Below, piece by piece: positions 17,988 through 26,487 of a DNA stretch of 61,845 nucleotides. Each line of letters starts with the position of its first letter. The stretch's first letter is position 1. Under the pieces are notes generated by a model. It did not search any database, was not told the origin of the DNA, and saw only the letters and a program-made list of their open reading frames with translations. Position numbers and translations under genes: made by a program. Source of the DNA: Peptacetobacter sp. (GTDB lineage: Bacteria > Bacillota > Clostridia > Peptostreptococcales > Peptostreptococcaceae); contig NZ_JARIBH010000081.1 in the NCBI RefSeq assembly GCF_029264495.1, forward strand, positions 1-61,845, written 5' to 3'.

Positions 17988-19430
17988 TTAAACCTCTGGA
18001 TTAGGTGTTTCTCCACCTGTAGAACCACTTCCACCATCTGGACTAGGTGTTTCTCCACCTGTATTATCTGAATTTCCATTTTCTGGTTTATTTTCAGGAT
18101 TTTCTGGTTTTTCTTCTTTTGGAGCAGTTCCTACAAATATGACACCATTCTTTTTAGGATAGTATGATGTACTTATTTTTTCTTTCTTTATTTGTTTACC
18201 ATTTTTATCTTTGTATATTCTATATGTTTCAACAGTATATCCATTTCTGCTTGGTTTTTCCACTACTTCTTTTCCTGCAGGTAAGTCAGACTTGTTTACT
18301 TTTTCAGAAGTAGCACTTGCAATAGATATAACTTTAGTCTGTATTTCTATATTTTGTTCATCAGATTTATTTCCAAATACTTGACAAACTATTGTTCCAC
18401 CACTCACATAATTTTGAACATATACATTATGTTTATATCCATTTTTAAATATAAAATCTATTCCACTATCTGTAACAGTTGCATCTCTACCCATTCCAAC
18501 ATAAGAAGAAGGTATTGAATGATTTTGAACTTTTACAATTTTCATACCAGATTTTAAAGTAGCATTGTATAAAGTTGATGAAACTTGGCATACACCACCA
18601 CCTAAATCTTCTTGCATTTCTCCAGATACTATAACTGGTGCACTCTTATATCCATTTTTTTTGTTTCTTTTACCAACTATTTTATTAAAAGAATATTCTT
18701 CTCCTGGTCTTAACAATACACCACTTGATGATTCTGTAGCGACCCTTACATTTTCAGTTCTATTATAATCTCCTTTTATACTAGTTACTGATGTTCCAAG
18801 TAAGCTATTAATTCCTTTTAAATCTTCTTTTTTTATTTTAGGCTCATCTACTTTTACCACTGCTTCTGTATCAAACTTATTTTCAGATAACCGTTTTTCA
18901 ATTTTTCTTTCAGTTTTATCTTCAATAAGTAAAATACCATCTTTTTCTGCTATAATAGAAACTTTTTTATTTTCCATATTTATTTTTGCATTTTCTTTTT
19001 TTCTATCCACATCTTTTTTAATTTTTTCAAGTTCTTTTGATATCCTATTTCTATTAAACTCTGTAACTATATAAACTTTGTTTTTATGTCCTAATATTGA
19101 TTTAGTCATGCCAATCATATTTGTAAATATACCTTTATCTCTATTTACTTCATATGCATTTTCTACTGTTTTATCAATATTATATCTAAATTTCATATCG
19201 TCTAAGTTTAATTTCCAACTTCTATCATTATTTTTTACAATAAAAGTATTTGCTTTGAATATTTTTATTTCTTTTTTAGCTTCTTCTTTTGTCATTCCAC
19301 CAACATTTACGCCGTTTACAATGACATTATCTGCTATTTTATTGCTTTTTACCTTTGAAAAAACTATTCCAAATGCACATAATATAACAACTAAAATAGC
19401 TACTATAATTACTTTAATTTTTTTTGACAT
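17988..19430 (-). CDS. VanW/YoaR family envelope protein with G5 domain
   Basis: 480 residues. One N-terminal membrane segment (about 5-25) anchors it. Then come a putative peptidoglycan-binding region (NVGGMTKEEAKKEIK onward), the VanW domain at about 215-355 (LRPGEEYSFNKIVGKRN, GGGVCQVSSTLYNATLKSGM, VQNHSIPSSYVGMGRDATV), a G5 domain at about 370-445, and a Pro/Gly/Ser-rich tail. The tail carries a 14-residue repeat encoded by two identical 20-base blocks. G5 domains bind peptidoglycan or amino sugars, so it likely acts at the outer face of the membrane in wall maintenance. VanW itself has no proven activity. Confidence 0.9.
   Translation of the reverse strand: MSKKIKVIIVAILVVILCAFGIVFSKVKSNKIADNVIVNGVNVGGMTKEEAKKEIKIFKANTFIVKNNDRSWKLNLDDMKFRYNIDKTVENAYEVNRDKGIFTNMIGMTKSILGHKNKVYIVTEFNRNRISKELEKIKKDVDRKKENAKINMENKKVSIIAEKDGILLIEDKTERKIEKRLSENKFDTEAVVKVDEPKIKKEDLKGINSLLGTSVTSIKGDYNRTENVRVATESSSGVLLRPGEEYSFNKIVGKRNKKNGYKSAPVIVSGEMQEDLGGGVCQVSSTLYNATLKSGMKIVKVQNHSIPSSYVGMGRDATVTDSGIDFIFKNGYKHNVYVQNYVSGGTIVCQVFGNKSDEQNIEIQTKVISIASATSEKVNKSDLPAGKEVVEKPSRNGYTVETYRIYKDKNGKQIKKEKISTSYYPKKNGVIFVGTAPKEEKPENPENKPENGNSDNTGGETPSPDGGSGSTGGETPNPEV
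18002..18063. repeat. Direct repeat in the VanW protein tail
   Basis: TAGGTGTTTCTCCACCTGTA occurs at 18002-18021 and again at 18044-18063, a 42-base period that encodes the GGETP(S/N)P motif. Such repeats can change copy number by slippage and so vary the length of the wall-spanning tail. Confidence 0.8.
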
Positions 19431-19511
19431 TTAACCTCTCCTTTTATTTTTATTGTTTTAATAAATTCAATTAATCTTATATTTATTAAAATAATACATT
19501 TTAATTATAAA

Positions 19512-20939
19512 TTAATATAGACTAATAAATCTATTATTCTCAAGAAAATATACATTAGAATTATACATATCTACACAGTAAAGATCCTTCCCTCTTAAGA
19601 AGCCTTTGTTACCTATAAAGAAGAAATATGTATTTTCTTTTTTATTCAGTAATTCATTTAATTTTTTATCTCCTTTTACATATCTTTCTGCTTTTTCCTT
19701 ATCTATACTTTCTATTTTTTTATATACCCTCTTATTTTTTTCTAATTCATCTTTAAACTCATTTTCTGCATCTTCTTTTGAAATAGCAAATTCTACATTT
19801 CCCTCAATAGTAACTCTAAAAAAGTCTGTATTATAATCATTTTTATAAGATCTATCTCCATCTTTATATGAATATATTTTTTTATCTTTTGCTCTTATTA
19901 AAATTTCATCTATTCTCTTACTTCCTTTTAATATTTCAACATAATAATATTTTTCACCATTCAGCATCTGTGGAAGTGGACTTATTGTTATTTCTTCTGG
20001 TTTTATATCTGCTTTTTTAGAATATGAGTTTTTTATGTCATCAGAATTAAGTGTATACTCAGATAATTTTTTTTGATAATCTTTTAAAATTTTATCTATT
20101 TCTTCATCATCAGGATAGTATTTTTTCACATATTCTATATCTTCTATAGCTAACTGATAATCTCCCTTTTTTGCAGCATTATTAGCTTCTTGAATATAAT
20201 ATTCATACATCTTTTCAATACATTCATTTTTATTATCCTCTGCTTTTTTGTAATATTTTTCATCTTTTTTTAATACTTTTTGATACTTTTCTATAGCTTT
20301 TGAATATTGAAACTTTGTTTGATATTCATATCCTTGTTCGTATATTTTTCTAGAATCATATATAGACTCTATTTGTTGTATGTATTTTTCAGTTCCTATT
20401 TCCATTCCTTGTAAAGCTGATATAGAATCTACAAATGATTTTGCTGTATCATAACTTATCTCATCTTTACTATACATAATCGCTGCTTTTTCACATTGTT
20501 TTAAGAGTTTTTCATTCTTTATATCTAACTTATTTAAAGAATTAATCATATTGACAAATCCTGTAAATTTTTCTTTTGTTATTCTACCTTCAAAAAAATC
20601 ATTTCCTGTTTTTTCTAAAAATTTATTCATCTTTTTAGATAATCTATCGTCAAAACTTTCCATCTTACTTTCTGAAAATTCTTTTTCAAGAGAACTATAG
20701 TAATCTAAAGCTATTGCATATTGTCTATTTTCAATATAATTCATCATATGTTTAATTTCTGAATGATATCTAAAATGATTCCAAACTAGGAATATCAATA
20801 ATAATATAGATAATATTTTTATTAGTTCAAATTTATTTTTTTTAGGCATTTTAAATTTTATTTTATTGTCTGGGGGATTATTCTTTTTTTCAGTTTTTGT
20901 ATTATTATCTTTATCATTAATCCAACCATCTATTTTCAT
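19512..20939 (-). CDS. Uncharacterised single-pass membrane protein with helical (TPR-like) repeats
   Basis: 475 residues. A charged N-terminus is followed by one membrane segment at about 38-56, then a long helical region (about 60-300) with pairs such as YQYSKAIEKYQKVLKKDEKYYKKA and AAKKGDYQLAIEDIEYVKKYYPDDEE that look like tetratricopeptide repeats, and a C-terminal mixed domain (about 310-475) with ILIRAKDKKIYSYKDG and an aromatic-rich end. Most of the protein should lie outside the membrane. I recognise no family. It is separated from the VanW gene by about 80 bases and may be cotranscribed with it. Confidence 0.7.
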   Translation of the reverse strand: MKIDGWINDKDNNTKTEKKNNPPDNKIKFKMPKKNKFELIKILSILLLIFLVWNHFRYHSEIKHMMNYIENRQYAIALDYYSSLEKEFSESKMESFDDRLSKKMNKFLEKTGNDFFEGRITKEKFTGFVNMINSLNKLDIKNEKLLKQCEKAAIMYSKDEISYDTAKSFVDSISALQGMEIGTEKYIQQIESIYDSRKIYEQGYEYQTKFQYSKAIEKYQKVLKKDEKYYKKAEDNKNECIEKMYEYYIQEANNAAKKGDYQLAIEDIEYVKKYYPDDEEIDKILKDYQKKLSEYTLNSDDIKNSYSKKADIKPEEITISPLPQMLNGEKYYYVEILKGSKRIDEILIRAKDKKIYSYKDGDRSYKNDYNTDFFRVTIEGNVEFAISKEDAENEFKDELEKNKRVYKKIESIDKEKAERYVKGDKKLNELLNKKENTYFFFIGNKGFLRGKDLYCVDMYNSNVYFLENNRFISLY

Positions 20940-20989
20940 TTAATATATTCTCCTATGTAAATTTCATTTAATCTATTATTACAAAAAAT

Positions 20990-21013
20990 AAAACACAGTA
21001 ACAACTGTGTTTT
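20990..21013 (-). terminator. Terminator after the 111-residue membrane protein gene
   Basis: AAAACACAG (20990-20998) pairs with CTGTGTTTT (21005-21013) around a 6-base loop. The minus-strand tail reads ATTTTTT. Confidence 0.85.
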
Positions 21014-21060
21014 ATAATTATATATACAATTGCATTTCGAGCAAAATAAAATTTCTAATA

Positions 21061-21393
21061 CTATGATACTTTTCTTCTATATTCTTTTTGTGAACTTGAA
21101 GTTGATACTCTAGACGTGCTCTTTTTATGTGCTTTCTGCTTATTATTTGCCACATTTCTTTTAACTGGCTTTTTAATTATTCTTTCTTTATTAGCCAAAA
21201 CTATAAATATAGCTAAAGGTATTACAAAAGAGTTTGCTATTAAGAAATAATAATCTAGACTAGGAGTATTTATGCCTAAGAAAATATTTATAAATCTTAT
21301 CATTATTGCAGACATATTACATAATATTAATGAAATTAATATATATCTAAATATTCTTTTACAATTTAAAGTTTTTATTTTAAATTTTTTCAA
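21061..21393 (-). CDS. Uncharacterised small membrane protein with basic tail
   Basis: 111 residues if started at TTG 21393, eight bases after AGGAGGTG; the GTG further upstream is part of that ribosome site. Two membrane segments (about 16-38 and 48-70) are followed by a strongly basic, Ser/Lys/Arg-rich tail of about 40 residues. No family is recognised. A strong Shine-Dalgarno and a clean terminator support it as real. Confidence 0.65.
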   Translation of the reverse strand: MKKFKIKTLNCKRIFRYILISLILCNMSAIMIRFINIFLGINTPSLDYYFLIANSFVIPLAIFIVLANKERIIKKPVKRNVANNKQKAHKKSTSRVSTSSSQKEYRRKVS

Positions 21394-21564
21394 ATAAATC
21401 ACCTCCTATTATCAGCTTCATAAATCAATTAATTAACATAATTATATCAATTTTTTTTAATCTTTTCAATAAGTTTAACAATATTAATCATTTTATCCGA
21501 TAAATTCCTTATTTTTCCTATTTTCAAAAAAATATATATTTTTTAAAAATTTTTTAAAAAAAGA

Positions 21565-21593
21565 TTGACATTATATCTAATCTAGATTATTAT
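21565..21593 (+). promoter_or_regulatory. Promoter of the trpP T-box transcript
   Basis: TTGACA (21565-21570) and TATTAT (21588-21593) are separated by exactly 17 bases, an excellent SigA promoter. Transcription would start near 21600, just before the T-box leader. Upstream, 21403-21564, only A/T-rich DNA is seen. Confidence 0.8.
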
Positions 21594-21599
21594 TAATAT

Positions 21600-21900
21600 T
21601 AAATAAATTAATAATTTTCAGAAAATTCTACGACAAGGAGTAGTAGCTAATTTAAACTTTTTTACAGAGAGTTGATATTTGGTGAGAATCAGCATAAAGA
21701 ACTTTAGTGAATGGACCTTAGAGAACCAAATCGAAATATTTAGAGTAGACTTTGGCGTTTGGTGTACGTTATAACACACAGAATATGTTAGTATTCTTGA
21801 GAGATATATTCTTCTAATTATTTAGTATGAATATGAATTTAGGTGGCAACGCGAATTATAACTTCGTCCTATTTGTAGGACGGAGTTTTTTTATTTTTTT
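21600..21900 (+). promoter_or_regulatory. Tryptophan T-box leader
   Basis: The antiterminator T-box core AGGTGGCAACGCG is at 21841-21853. A terminator stem follows: ACTTCGTCCT (21861-21870) with AGGACGGAGT (21877-21886) and a T-run. Stem I elements (AGTAGTAGC, GGTGAGAATC) occur from 21640 to 21690. The likely specifier triplet is TGG at 21712-21714, in the context AGTGAATGGACC. Uncharged tRNA-Trp would bind here and prevent termination, so trpP is made when tryptophan is short. The specifier agrees with the downstream gene. Confidence 0.93.
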
Positions 21901-21917
21901 AGATTGGAGGTGTAATT

Positions 21918-21926
21918 ATGGTATGA
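21918..21926 (+). other. Two-codon minimal reading frame (ATG GTA TGA) before trpP
   Basis: A strong site TTGGAGGTG stands before ATG 21918, but the frame closes after Val at TGA 21924-21926. The same frame then stays open for 23 codons up to the trpP start at 21996. It could be a start-stop leader, a translational enhancer, or the stub of a decayed upstream gene. Confidence 0.4.
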
Positions 21927-21995
21927 ACTTTAAATGAAGATAGTATTGAAAGTAATTGGCAAAAAAATAAATTTATCTTATTGGAGGAAATAATA

Positions 21996-22544
21996 ATGAA
22001 AACAAATACTTACTCAATATCAAATACAAGAAAAATGGTCTTAAACTCTATACTTCTTGCTATAGGTCTTATACTTCATCAGATTACACCTGCTTTGGCC
22101 CTACCAATGCAACCTGATTTTGCTTTAATAACTATGTTTATTGTAATTTTATTAAATAAAGATGATTATAAAAGTTGCTTATTAGCAGGAATTGTTACAG
22201 GAGTATTTACTGCACTTACAACTAAATTTCCTGGAGGACAAATTCCAAATATAATAGATAAAATAATTTCTGCAAACCTAGGATTTATATTTATTTATTT
22301 AATGTATAAATTACCATTTTTAAAAAAATTAGATGAAAAAAAATTAAATAAAATAAATTCTTTTATTTTATTATCTGTTGGTACTTTTTTAAGTGGATTT
22401 ATATTTTTATTATCAGCAAAATACATTGTTGGACTTCCTGCTGGTTTTAATTTACTTCTTATCACCATAGTAGTTCCTTCTGTTGTAATTAATTTAATTG
22501 TAGGAATTATTCTTTATAATATAGTAATTCGTTGTATAAAATAA
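21996..22544 (+). CDS. trpP: Tryptophan transporter TrpP
   Basis: 182 residues from ATG 21996, eight bases after GGAGG. Five or six membrane segments. LILHQITPALALPMQPDFALITMF near the start, LAGIVTGVFTALTTKFPGGQIPNIIDKI, and the late AKYIVGLPAGFNLLLITIVVPSVVINLIVG are the TrpP/YhaG signature, an ECF S-component-like fold that imports tryptophan. The Trp-type T-box leader directly upstream strongly supports the substrate. It is monocistronic, ending at a bidirectional hairpin. Confidence 0.93.
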   Translation: MKTNTYSISNTRKMVLNSILLAIGLILHQITPALALPMQPDFALITMFIVILLNKDDYKSCLLAGIVTGVFTALTTKFPGGQIPNIIDKIISANLGFIFIYLMYKLPFLKKLDEKKLNKINSFILLSVGTFLSGFIFLLSAKYIVGLPAGFNLLLITIVVPSVVINLIVGIILYNIVIRCIK

Positions 22545-22603
22545 TTTTACCATTTATATAAATTTATTAACTTATACTATAATCTGATAAAAACAAATAA
22601 AAA

Positions 22604-22629
22604 GCTATCATATTAATTAATATGATAGC
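22604..22629. terminator. Bidirectional terminator between trpP and rnhA
   Basis: A 26-base perfect palindrome (arms GCTATCATATTAA at 22604-22616 and TTAATATGATAGC at 22617-22629) with A-run on the left and T-run on the right. It serves both convergent genes. Confidence 0.88.
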
Positions 22630-22635
22630 CTTTTT

Positions 22636-23232
22636 TTATTTGTTTAATCCTTCTTTTGCAAGTTTATCTGCCATTTCATTATAGGTATCACCAGTATGTG
22701 CAGCTACTTTTACAAAGGTAACTTCTAATTTATTTTTTACTGAATTATAAAAATCTCTATATTCAATAGTACCTTGTTTATTAGCTTTCCAATCTCCTGT
22801 ACACCATTTTTCTATACCTTGATAGTCATAATACAATATTAATCTTGGAATATTATTTTTTATGCAATAATTCATAGCATATTCTGATGCTTTTATCTCT
22901 CCTGCAACATTTCTCATGCTTATATATTCACTTTCTTTTCCGCCAAAACTCTCTTTGTGAATAACTTCTTTATTTCTTAAAATAACTATTCCTGAACCAT
23001 ATTTTTTTATAGAATGTTCATAACTTCCATCTACATAAGCTTCTATTGTATTTTCATCTATCTCAATTTCTTTTTTTATTCCCAATATAAAATTTTCTGC
23101 TTCTTCTTTTGTTGGAAAACTTTTAAATTCGGCACCTTTAAATCCACTTATTTGCTTACTACATTCAGTCCAAGTGTTAAAAATACCCGTTTTAAATCCT
23201 TTTCTAACTGCATAGAATTTCTTTTTAGCCAA
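22636..23232 (-). CDS. rnhA: RNase H1 with N-terminal hybrid-binding (viroplasmin-like) domain
   Basis: 198 residues from TTG 23232, about eight bases after GGAGG. Residues 1-50 (FYAVRKGFKTGIFNTWTECSKQI, KGAEFKSFPTKEEAENF) are the caulimovirus viroplasmin/RNase HI N-terminal domain that binds RNA:DNA hybrids. The catalytic domain follows with YVDGSY (Asp), AGEIKASEYAM (Glu), YYDYQGIEKW (Asp), and VKVAAHTGDTYNEMADKLAKEGL (His and Asp). It cleaves RNA in RNA:DNA hybrids. All four acidic catalytic positions are present. It is a single gene. Confidence 0.94.
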   Translation of the reverse strand: MAKKKFYAVRKGFKTGIFNTWTECSKQISGFKGAEFKSFPTKEEAENFILGIKKEIEIDENTIEAYVDGSYEHSIKKYGSGIVILRNKEVIHKESFGGKESEYISMRNVAGEIKASEYAMNYCIKNNIPRLILYYDYQGIEKWCTGDWKANKQGTIEYRDFYNSVKNKLEVTFVKVAAHTGDTYNEMADKLAKEGLNK

Positions 23233-23335
23233 ATAAACACCTCCAATATATAACAAATTTTACTTTTACTATTCTAACACACTTTTACAATATGATATAT
23301 ATATTATATCTATTTGACTATATTTTATAAATATA

Positions 23336-24718
23336 CTAACAAGTTTTTAAGAATTCTTTTTTATCCTTCAATTCTTTCATTCCTTCATAGACTGTTCTTA
23401 TTTTTGTTTTGAATAATAGTATTGCAATTATCATACAAACTCCTTCTGAAAGAATTGCAGAATACCATATTCCTTCTCCACCAAGTATCGCAATCATAAT
23501 ATATAATGAAGCTAATATTAAGAAAAATCCTCTTCCTAACGAAACTACAGCTGCTATTGAAGGTTTTTCTACAGAAACAAAGAATGCTGATATTATAACA
23601 TTCAATCCCATAAAAGCAAATGAATATGAATAAATCTGTAAAACTCTTATACCTTCTTCAAAAATATTTTTTTCAGATGGATCTATAAATAGACCTACTA
23701 TAAAATCTGGTACAATATGACAAACTATAACAAATACTATAGAGGCAATAATCGCTACAACCGCTGACATTTTAAATAATTTTTTCATATTTTTAGAGTT
23801 TTCCGCTCCAAAGTAAAAACTAACAAGTGGCTGCATACCTTGTGCTACACCCATCATAGTCATAAGAACTAGTGTATTAACATAATTTATAATACTATAG
23901 TATACAACACCTTGTTCACCTATATATTTTATTATATTTAGGTTGAAAAGCATAACCACTATACCACAACTTAATTCAGTTGTTGAATCTGGTATTCCTA
24001 TAAATGCTATCTTCTTTAGTTCTCTCAAATCAAATTTAAATCTTGAAAAGTTTAATGTTGAATTTTTTCTTAAAAAGTGAATTAAGAAAAATACAGTTGA
24101 AAATACTTGCGATAATCCTGTTGCAATAGCTGCTCCTTGAACTCCCCAATGAAATACCATTATAAATAAATAGTCTAGTATAACATTTGTTAGAGCAGAG
24201 ATTATAACTCCACAAGTAGCTAATACAGGAAATCCATCTGTTTTTATAACTACTTCTAATGAATAAGATACCATGAAAAATCCATTGAATATTACAATTA
24301 TTCCTAAGTAATGTTTGACATATTCCATTGTAGAATCAGTAGCCCCTAAAAATGTCGCTACTTTTTCCAAATTAATTAATACAACTCCCATTATAATTAA
24401 TGAAAGAATTATTATAACTGCTGTATTTAAAGAAAATACCTTATTTGCAGATTTTATATCTTTTTTACCAAGATAAACTGCTATTATTGTAGATGCTCCT
24501 GTTGAAAACATTAAAGATAATGCAAATATAAAATTTATAAAAGGCATAGATATATTTACAGACGCAAGAGCTGTTTCCCCTACTCCTTTAGCTACAAATA
24601 TCCCATCAACCATTGTATATAGTGAGAATACCCACATTGAAACTACTGATGGTATAACATACCTTAAAAATTTTGCTTTTAGTGTTATTTTTTCATCGTA
24701 TAACAATTTCGAATCCAT
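23336..24718 (-). CDS. MATE family multidrug exporter
   Basis: 460 residues with twelve membrane segments in two homologous halves. VPSVVSMWVFSLYTMVDGIFVAKGVGETALASVNISMPF at the start, and MGVAQGMQPLVSFYFGAEN in the second half, are characteristic of the DinF/NorM-like MATE antiporters that expel cationic drugs using Na+ or H+ gradients. The promoter upstream has the 19-base spacer typical of MerR regulation, and a MerR gene lies immediately upstream on the same strand. Substrate not predictable. Confidence 0.93.
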   Translation of the reverse strand: MDSKLLYDEKITLKAKFLRYVIPSVVSMWVFSLYTMVDGIFVAKGVGETALASVNISMPFINFIFALSLMFSTGASTIIAVYLGKKDIKSANKVFSLNTAVIIILSLIIMGVVLINLEKVATFLGATDSTMEYVKHYLGIIVIFNGFFMVSYSLEVVIKTDGFPVLATCGVIISALTNVILDYLFIMVFHWGVQGAAIATGLSQVFSTVFFLIHFLRKNSTLNFSRFKFDLRELKKIAFIGIPDSTTELSCGIVVMLFNLNIIKYIGEQGVVYYSIINYVNTLVLMTMMGVAQGMQPLVSFYFGAENSKNMKKLFKMSAVVAIIASIVFVIVCHIVPDFIVGLFIDPSEKNIFEEGIRVLQIYSYSFAFMGLNVIISAFFVSVEKPSIAAVVSLGRGFFLILASLYIMIAILGGEGIWYSAILSEGVCMIIAILLFKTKIRTVYEGMKELKDKKEFLKTC

Positions 24719-24748
24719 TTTTATTACTCTCCTCTCTTCTTAATTAAA

Positions 24749-24779
24749 AGAATAAACTATAGTACTATACTATAGTCAA
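24749..24779 (-). promoter_or_regulatory. MerR-type promoter of the MATE gene
   Basis: On the minus strand -35 TTGACT (24779-24774) and -10 TATTCT (24754-24749) are 19 bases apart, two more than optimum. The spacer carries a dyad with ACTATAGT arms (24756-24763 and 24769-24776). This overlong spacer with a central dyad is the hallmark of promoters that MerR activators untwist. The gene for such an activator is next upstream. Confidence 0.88.
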
Positions 24780-24825
24780 TAGATTTCATAAATTTTTTTA
24801 ATTTTTATTAAAATTTTAAGTATCT

Positions 24826-25638
24826 TTATAATTTTTTTACTGGAACTTGAATTTCTGTAACAAACTCTTCTGGATTACCTGTCTCATGAATATCTATTTT
24901 ATAAATTTCTAGAGGAGCTCCTATAGCTAATAAATCATTTTCATTTATAAATTTCTCTATTTTTTTTAAATGTTTATAATTTTCATCATATTCCCCTCTA
25001 TATTTAAACGTAGCATAATATCCCTCTTCCAAAGTTATGTTATAAATTTCTTCATCTTCATCCAAAAGACAAAATACAGACTTAAATACATTATTCATTC
25101 CTTTTTTTAAAGCATCTTCAGAAAAAAATGAACCTATATTATTATTTCCTAAAATGTCAAATCTTCCTTCATATTCATTTTGTAATTTTTGCACACAAAA
25201 ATCAAACTCTTCATCTCTAGTTATATTTGCATTTAATTCAATTGCCTTTCTTTTTTTTATATATTTTAATTCTACATTTTCAAAATCAGTAATTTTTTTA
25301 GATTCATTTATGGACTTTAATCTATTTACTATATTATTCTTTTGAGAAATTAGCTCCTTTATTTTAATTTCAGTCAAACTCAATTCTTCATTTAATATTT
25401 CTTCGGTTGTTTTCAATGTTCTATTTTCAAGATATTCTTTTATCTTCTTCATAGAAAATCCAAGACCTTTTAGTTCTTTTATTAAATTAAGGCGATATAT
25501 ATCTTGTATACTATACATTCTATATCCATTTGTATCCCTATCTGGTTTTAAAATTCCTAGTTCTTCATAGTATATTAAAGAATCTTTTCCAAATCCATAA
25601 ATTTTTGATATTTCTCCTATTTTATAATAATCTTTCAT
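24826..25638 (-). CDS. MerR family regulator with effector-binding domain (BltR/BmrR type)
   Basis: 270 residues from ATG 25638; the GTG three codons before lies in the ribosome site. The N-terminal winged helix (YYKIGEISKIYGFGKDSLIYYEELGILKPDRDTNGYRMY) is typical MerR. A coiled-coil dimerisation helix (about 80-115) follows, then a C-terminal GyrI-like effector domain (about 125-270). This is the layout of multidrug-sensing BmrR/BltR regulators. It very likely activates the MATE gene 107 bases downstream through the 19-base-spacer promoter. The ligand is presumably a drug or toxin carried by that exporter. Confidence 0.9.
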   Translation of the reverse strand: MKDYYKIGEISKIYGFGKDSLIYYEELGILKPDRDTNGYRMYSIQDIYRLNLIKELKGLGFSMKKIKEYLENRTLKTTEEILNEELSLTEIKIKELISQKNNIVNRLKSINESKKITDFENVELKYIKKRKAIELNANITRDEEFDFCVQKLQNEYEGRFDILGNNNIGSFFSEDALKKGMNNVFKSVFCLLDEDEEIYNITLEEGYYATFKYRGEYDENYKHLKKIEKFINENDLLAIGAPLEIYKIDIHETGNPEEFVTEIQVPVKKL

Positions 25639-25656
25639 ATATTCCACCTTTTCTAT

Positions 25657-25694
25657 ACTTTTATAATATTTTTACACTTTTATAATATTTTTAC
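25657..25694. repeat. Exact tandem duplication of 19 bases at a gene end
   Basis: A 19-base unit (ACTTTTATAATATTTTTAC) occurs twice head to tail, 25657-25675 and 25676-25694. The second copy contains the stop codon region of the PP-loop gene; the first lies just beyond it. It is a recent slip duplication with no protein effect. Confidence 0.85.
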
Positions 25695-26348
25695 GTCTAT
25701 TAAAGCAGATTGATATTCTCTACTTATTTCCCCTAATTTATAATTTATTGCTTTTTTAAAATTTTTACCATCTACTACTATAGTATGATATTCTCCATTT
25801 TCTCCACATAAATCTATATTTATATTATTTTTTTCTCCATATCTTTTTATATCTTCTATTGTCTTTAAATTTAACTCTCTTCCTAAAAAACTTTCATCTA
25901 AATAATTTAAATTTACTTTTTTTATAATCGCTTTAAATCCACTTTCTATAAATTTATTAACTGTTTTTTCTCTATCTGCATTTTCAAGAGGCATAATAGC
26001 ATTCATTCCTGAATTTTTACATCTTTTTTTATTCCACTCTAAATGTTCTTTTATATCTATATCTCCAAATACACAAATTTCCAAATCTCTTTCTTTTTTT
26101 ATTCTCTTTAAAGTATTTTCAAATTCTTGCTCATAATTATTCATATTACATATTATAGGGTATATTTTTATTCCAAAAACGTCTTCATATTTTTTTATCA
26201 TTTCCATACTTATTCCATGAGTCCAAGAGTTTTTTTCTTTTACAGTTATTATCATAGAATCCAAAATATATCCTCTTTCTTGCATTATATATGTAGATAA
26301 CATACAATCTTTTCCACCACTAAACGAAGTAACAAACTTTTTATTCAT
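25680..26348 (-). CDS. Dph6-like PP-loop ATP pyrophosphatase family protein
   Basis: 222 residues. SFSGGKDCMLSTYIM at residues 8-22 is the PP-loop that adenylates substrates. Later GENGEYHTIVVDG is the signature of the Dph6/MJ0570 (diphthine-ammonia ligase-like) branch. Bacteria lack diphthamide, so the true role here is unknown; another amidation or thiolation is likely. It starts at ATG 26348 after GGAAGG. It lies upstream of the MerR gene, about 40 bases away, with no terminator between, so they may share a transcript. Confidence 0.85.
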   Translation of the reverse strand: MNKKFVTSFSGGKDCMLSTYIMQERGYILDSMIITVKEKNSWTHGISMEMIKKYEDVFGIKIYPIICNMNNYEQEFENTLKRIKKERDLEICVFGDIDIKEHLEWNKKRCKNSGMNAIMPLENADREKTVNKFIESGFKAIIKKVNLNYLDESFLGRELNLKTIEDIKRYGEKNNINIDLCGENGEYHTIVVDGKNFKKAINYKLGEISREYQSALIDVKIL

Positions 26349-26487
26349 ATATACTACCTTCCATTCTTCAATTAAATAATAATATATTAATTATATACTA
26401 TTAAACTTTAACATAACAACTTCATTTGTATCCCTTTATATGTTATTATGTCATTAGTTGATATAAGAAATTGGAAAGGAAATTATT

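Noticed and set aside
21918-21998. UGA read as tryptophan throughout the genome (code 4)
   Set aside because: Many genes here use TGG for Trp and the full-length frames match family lengths using standard stops; TGA at 21924 is best read as a stop.
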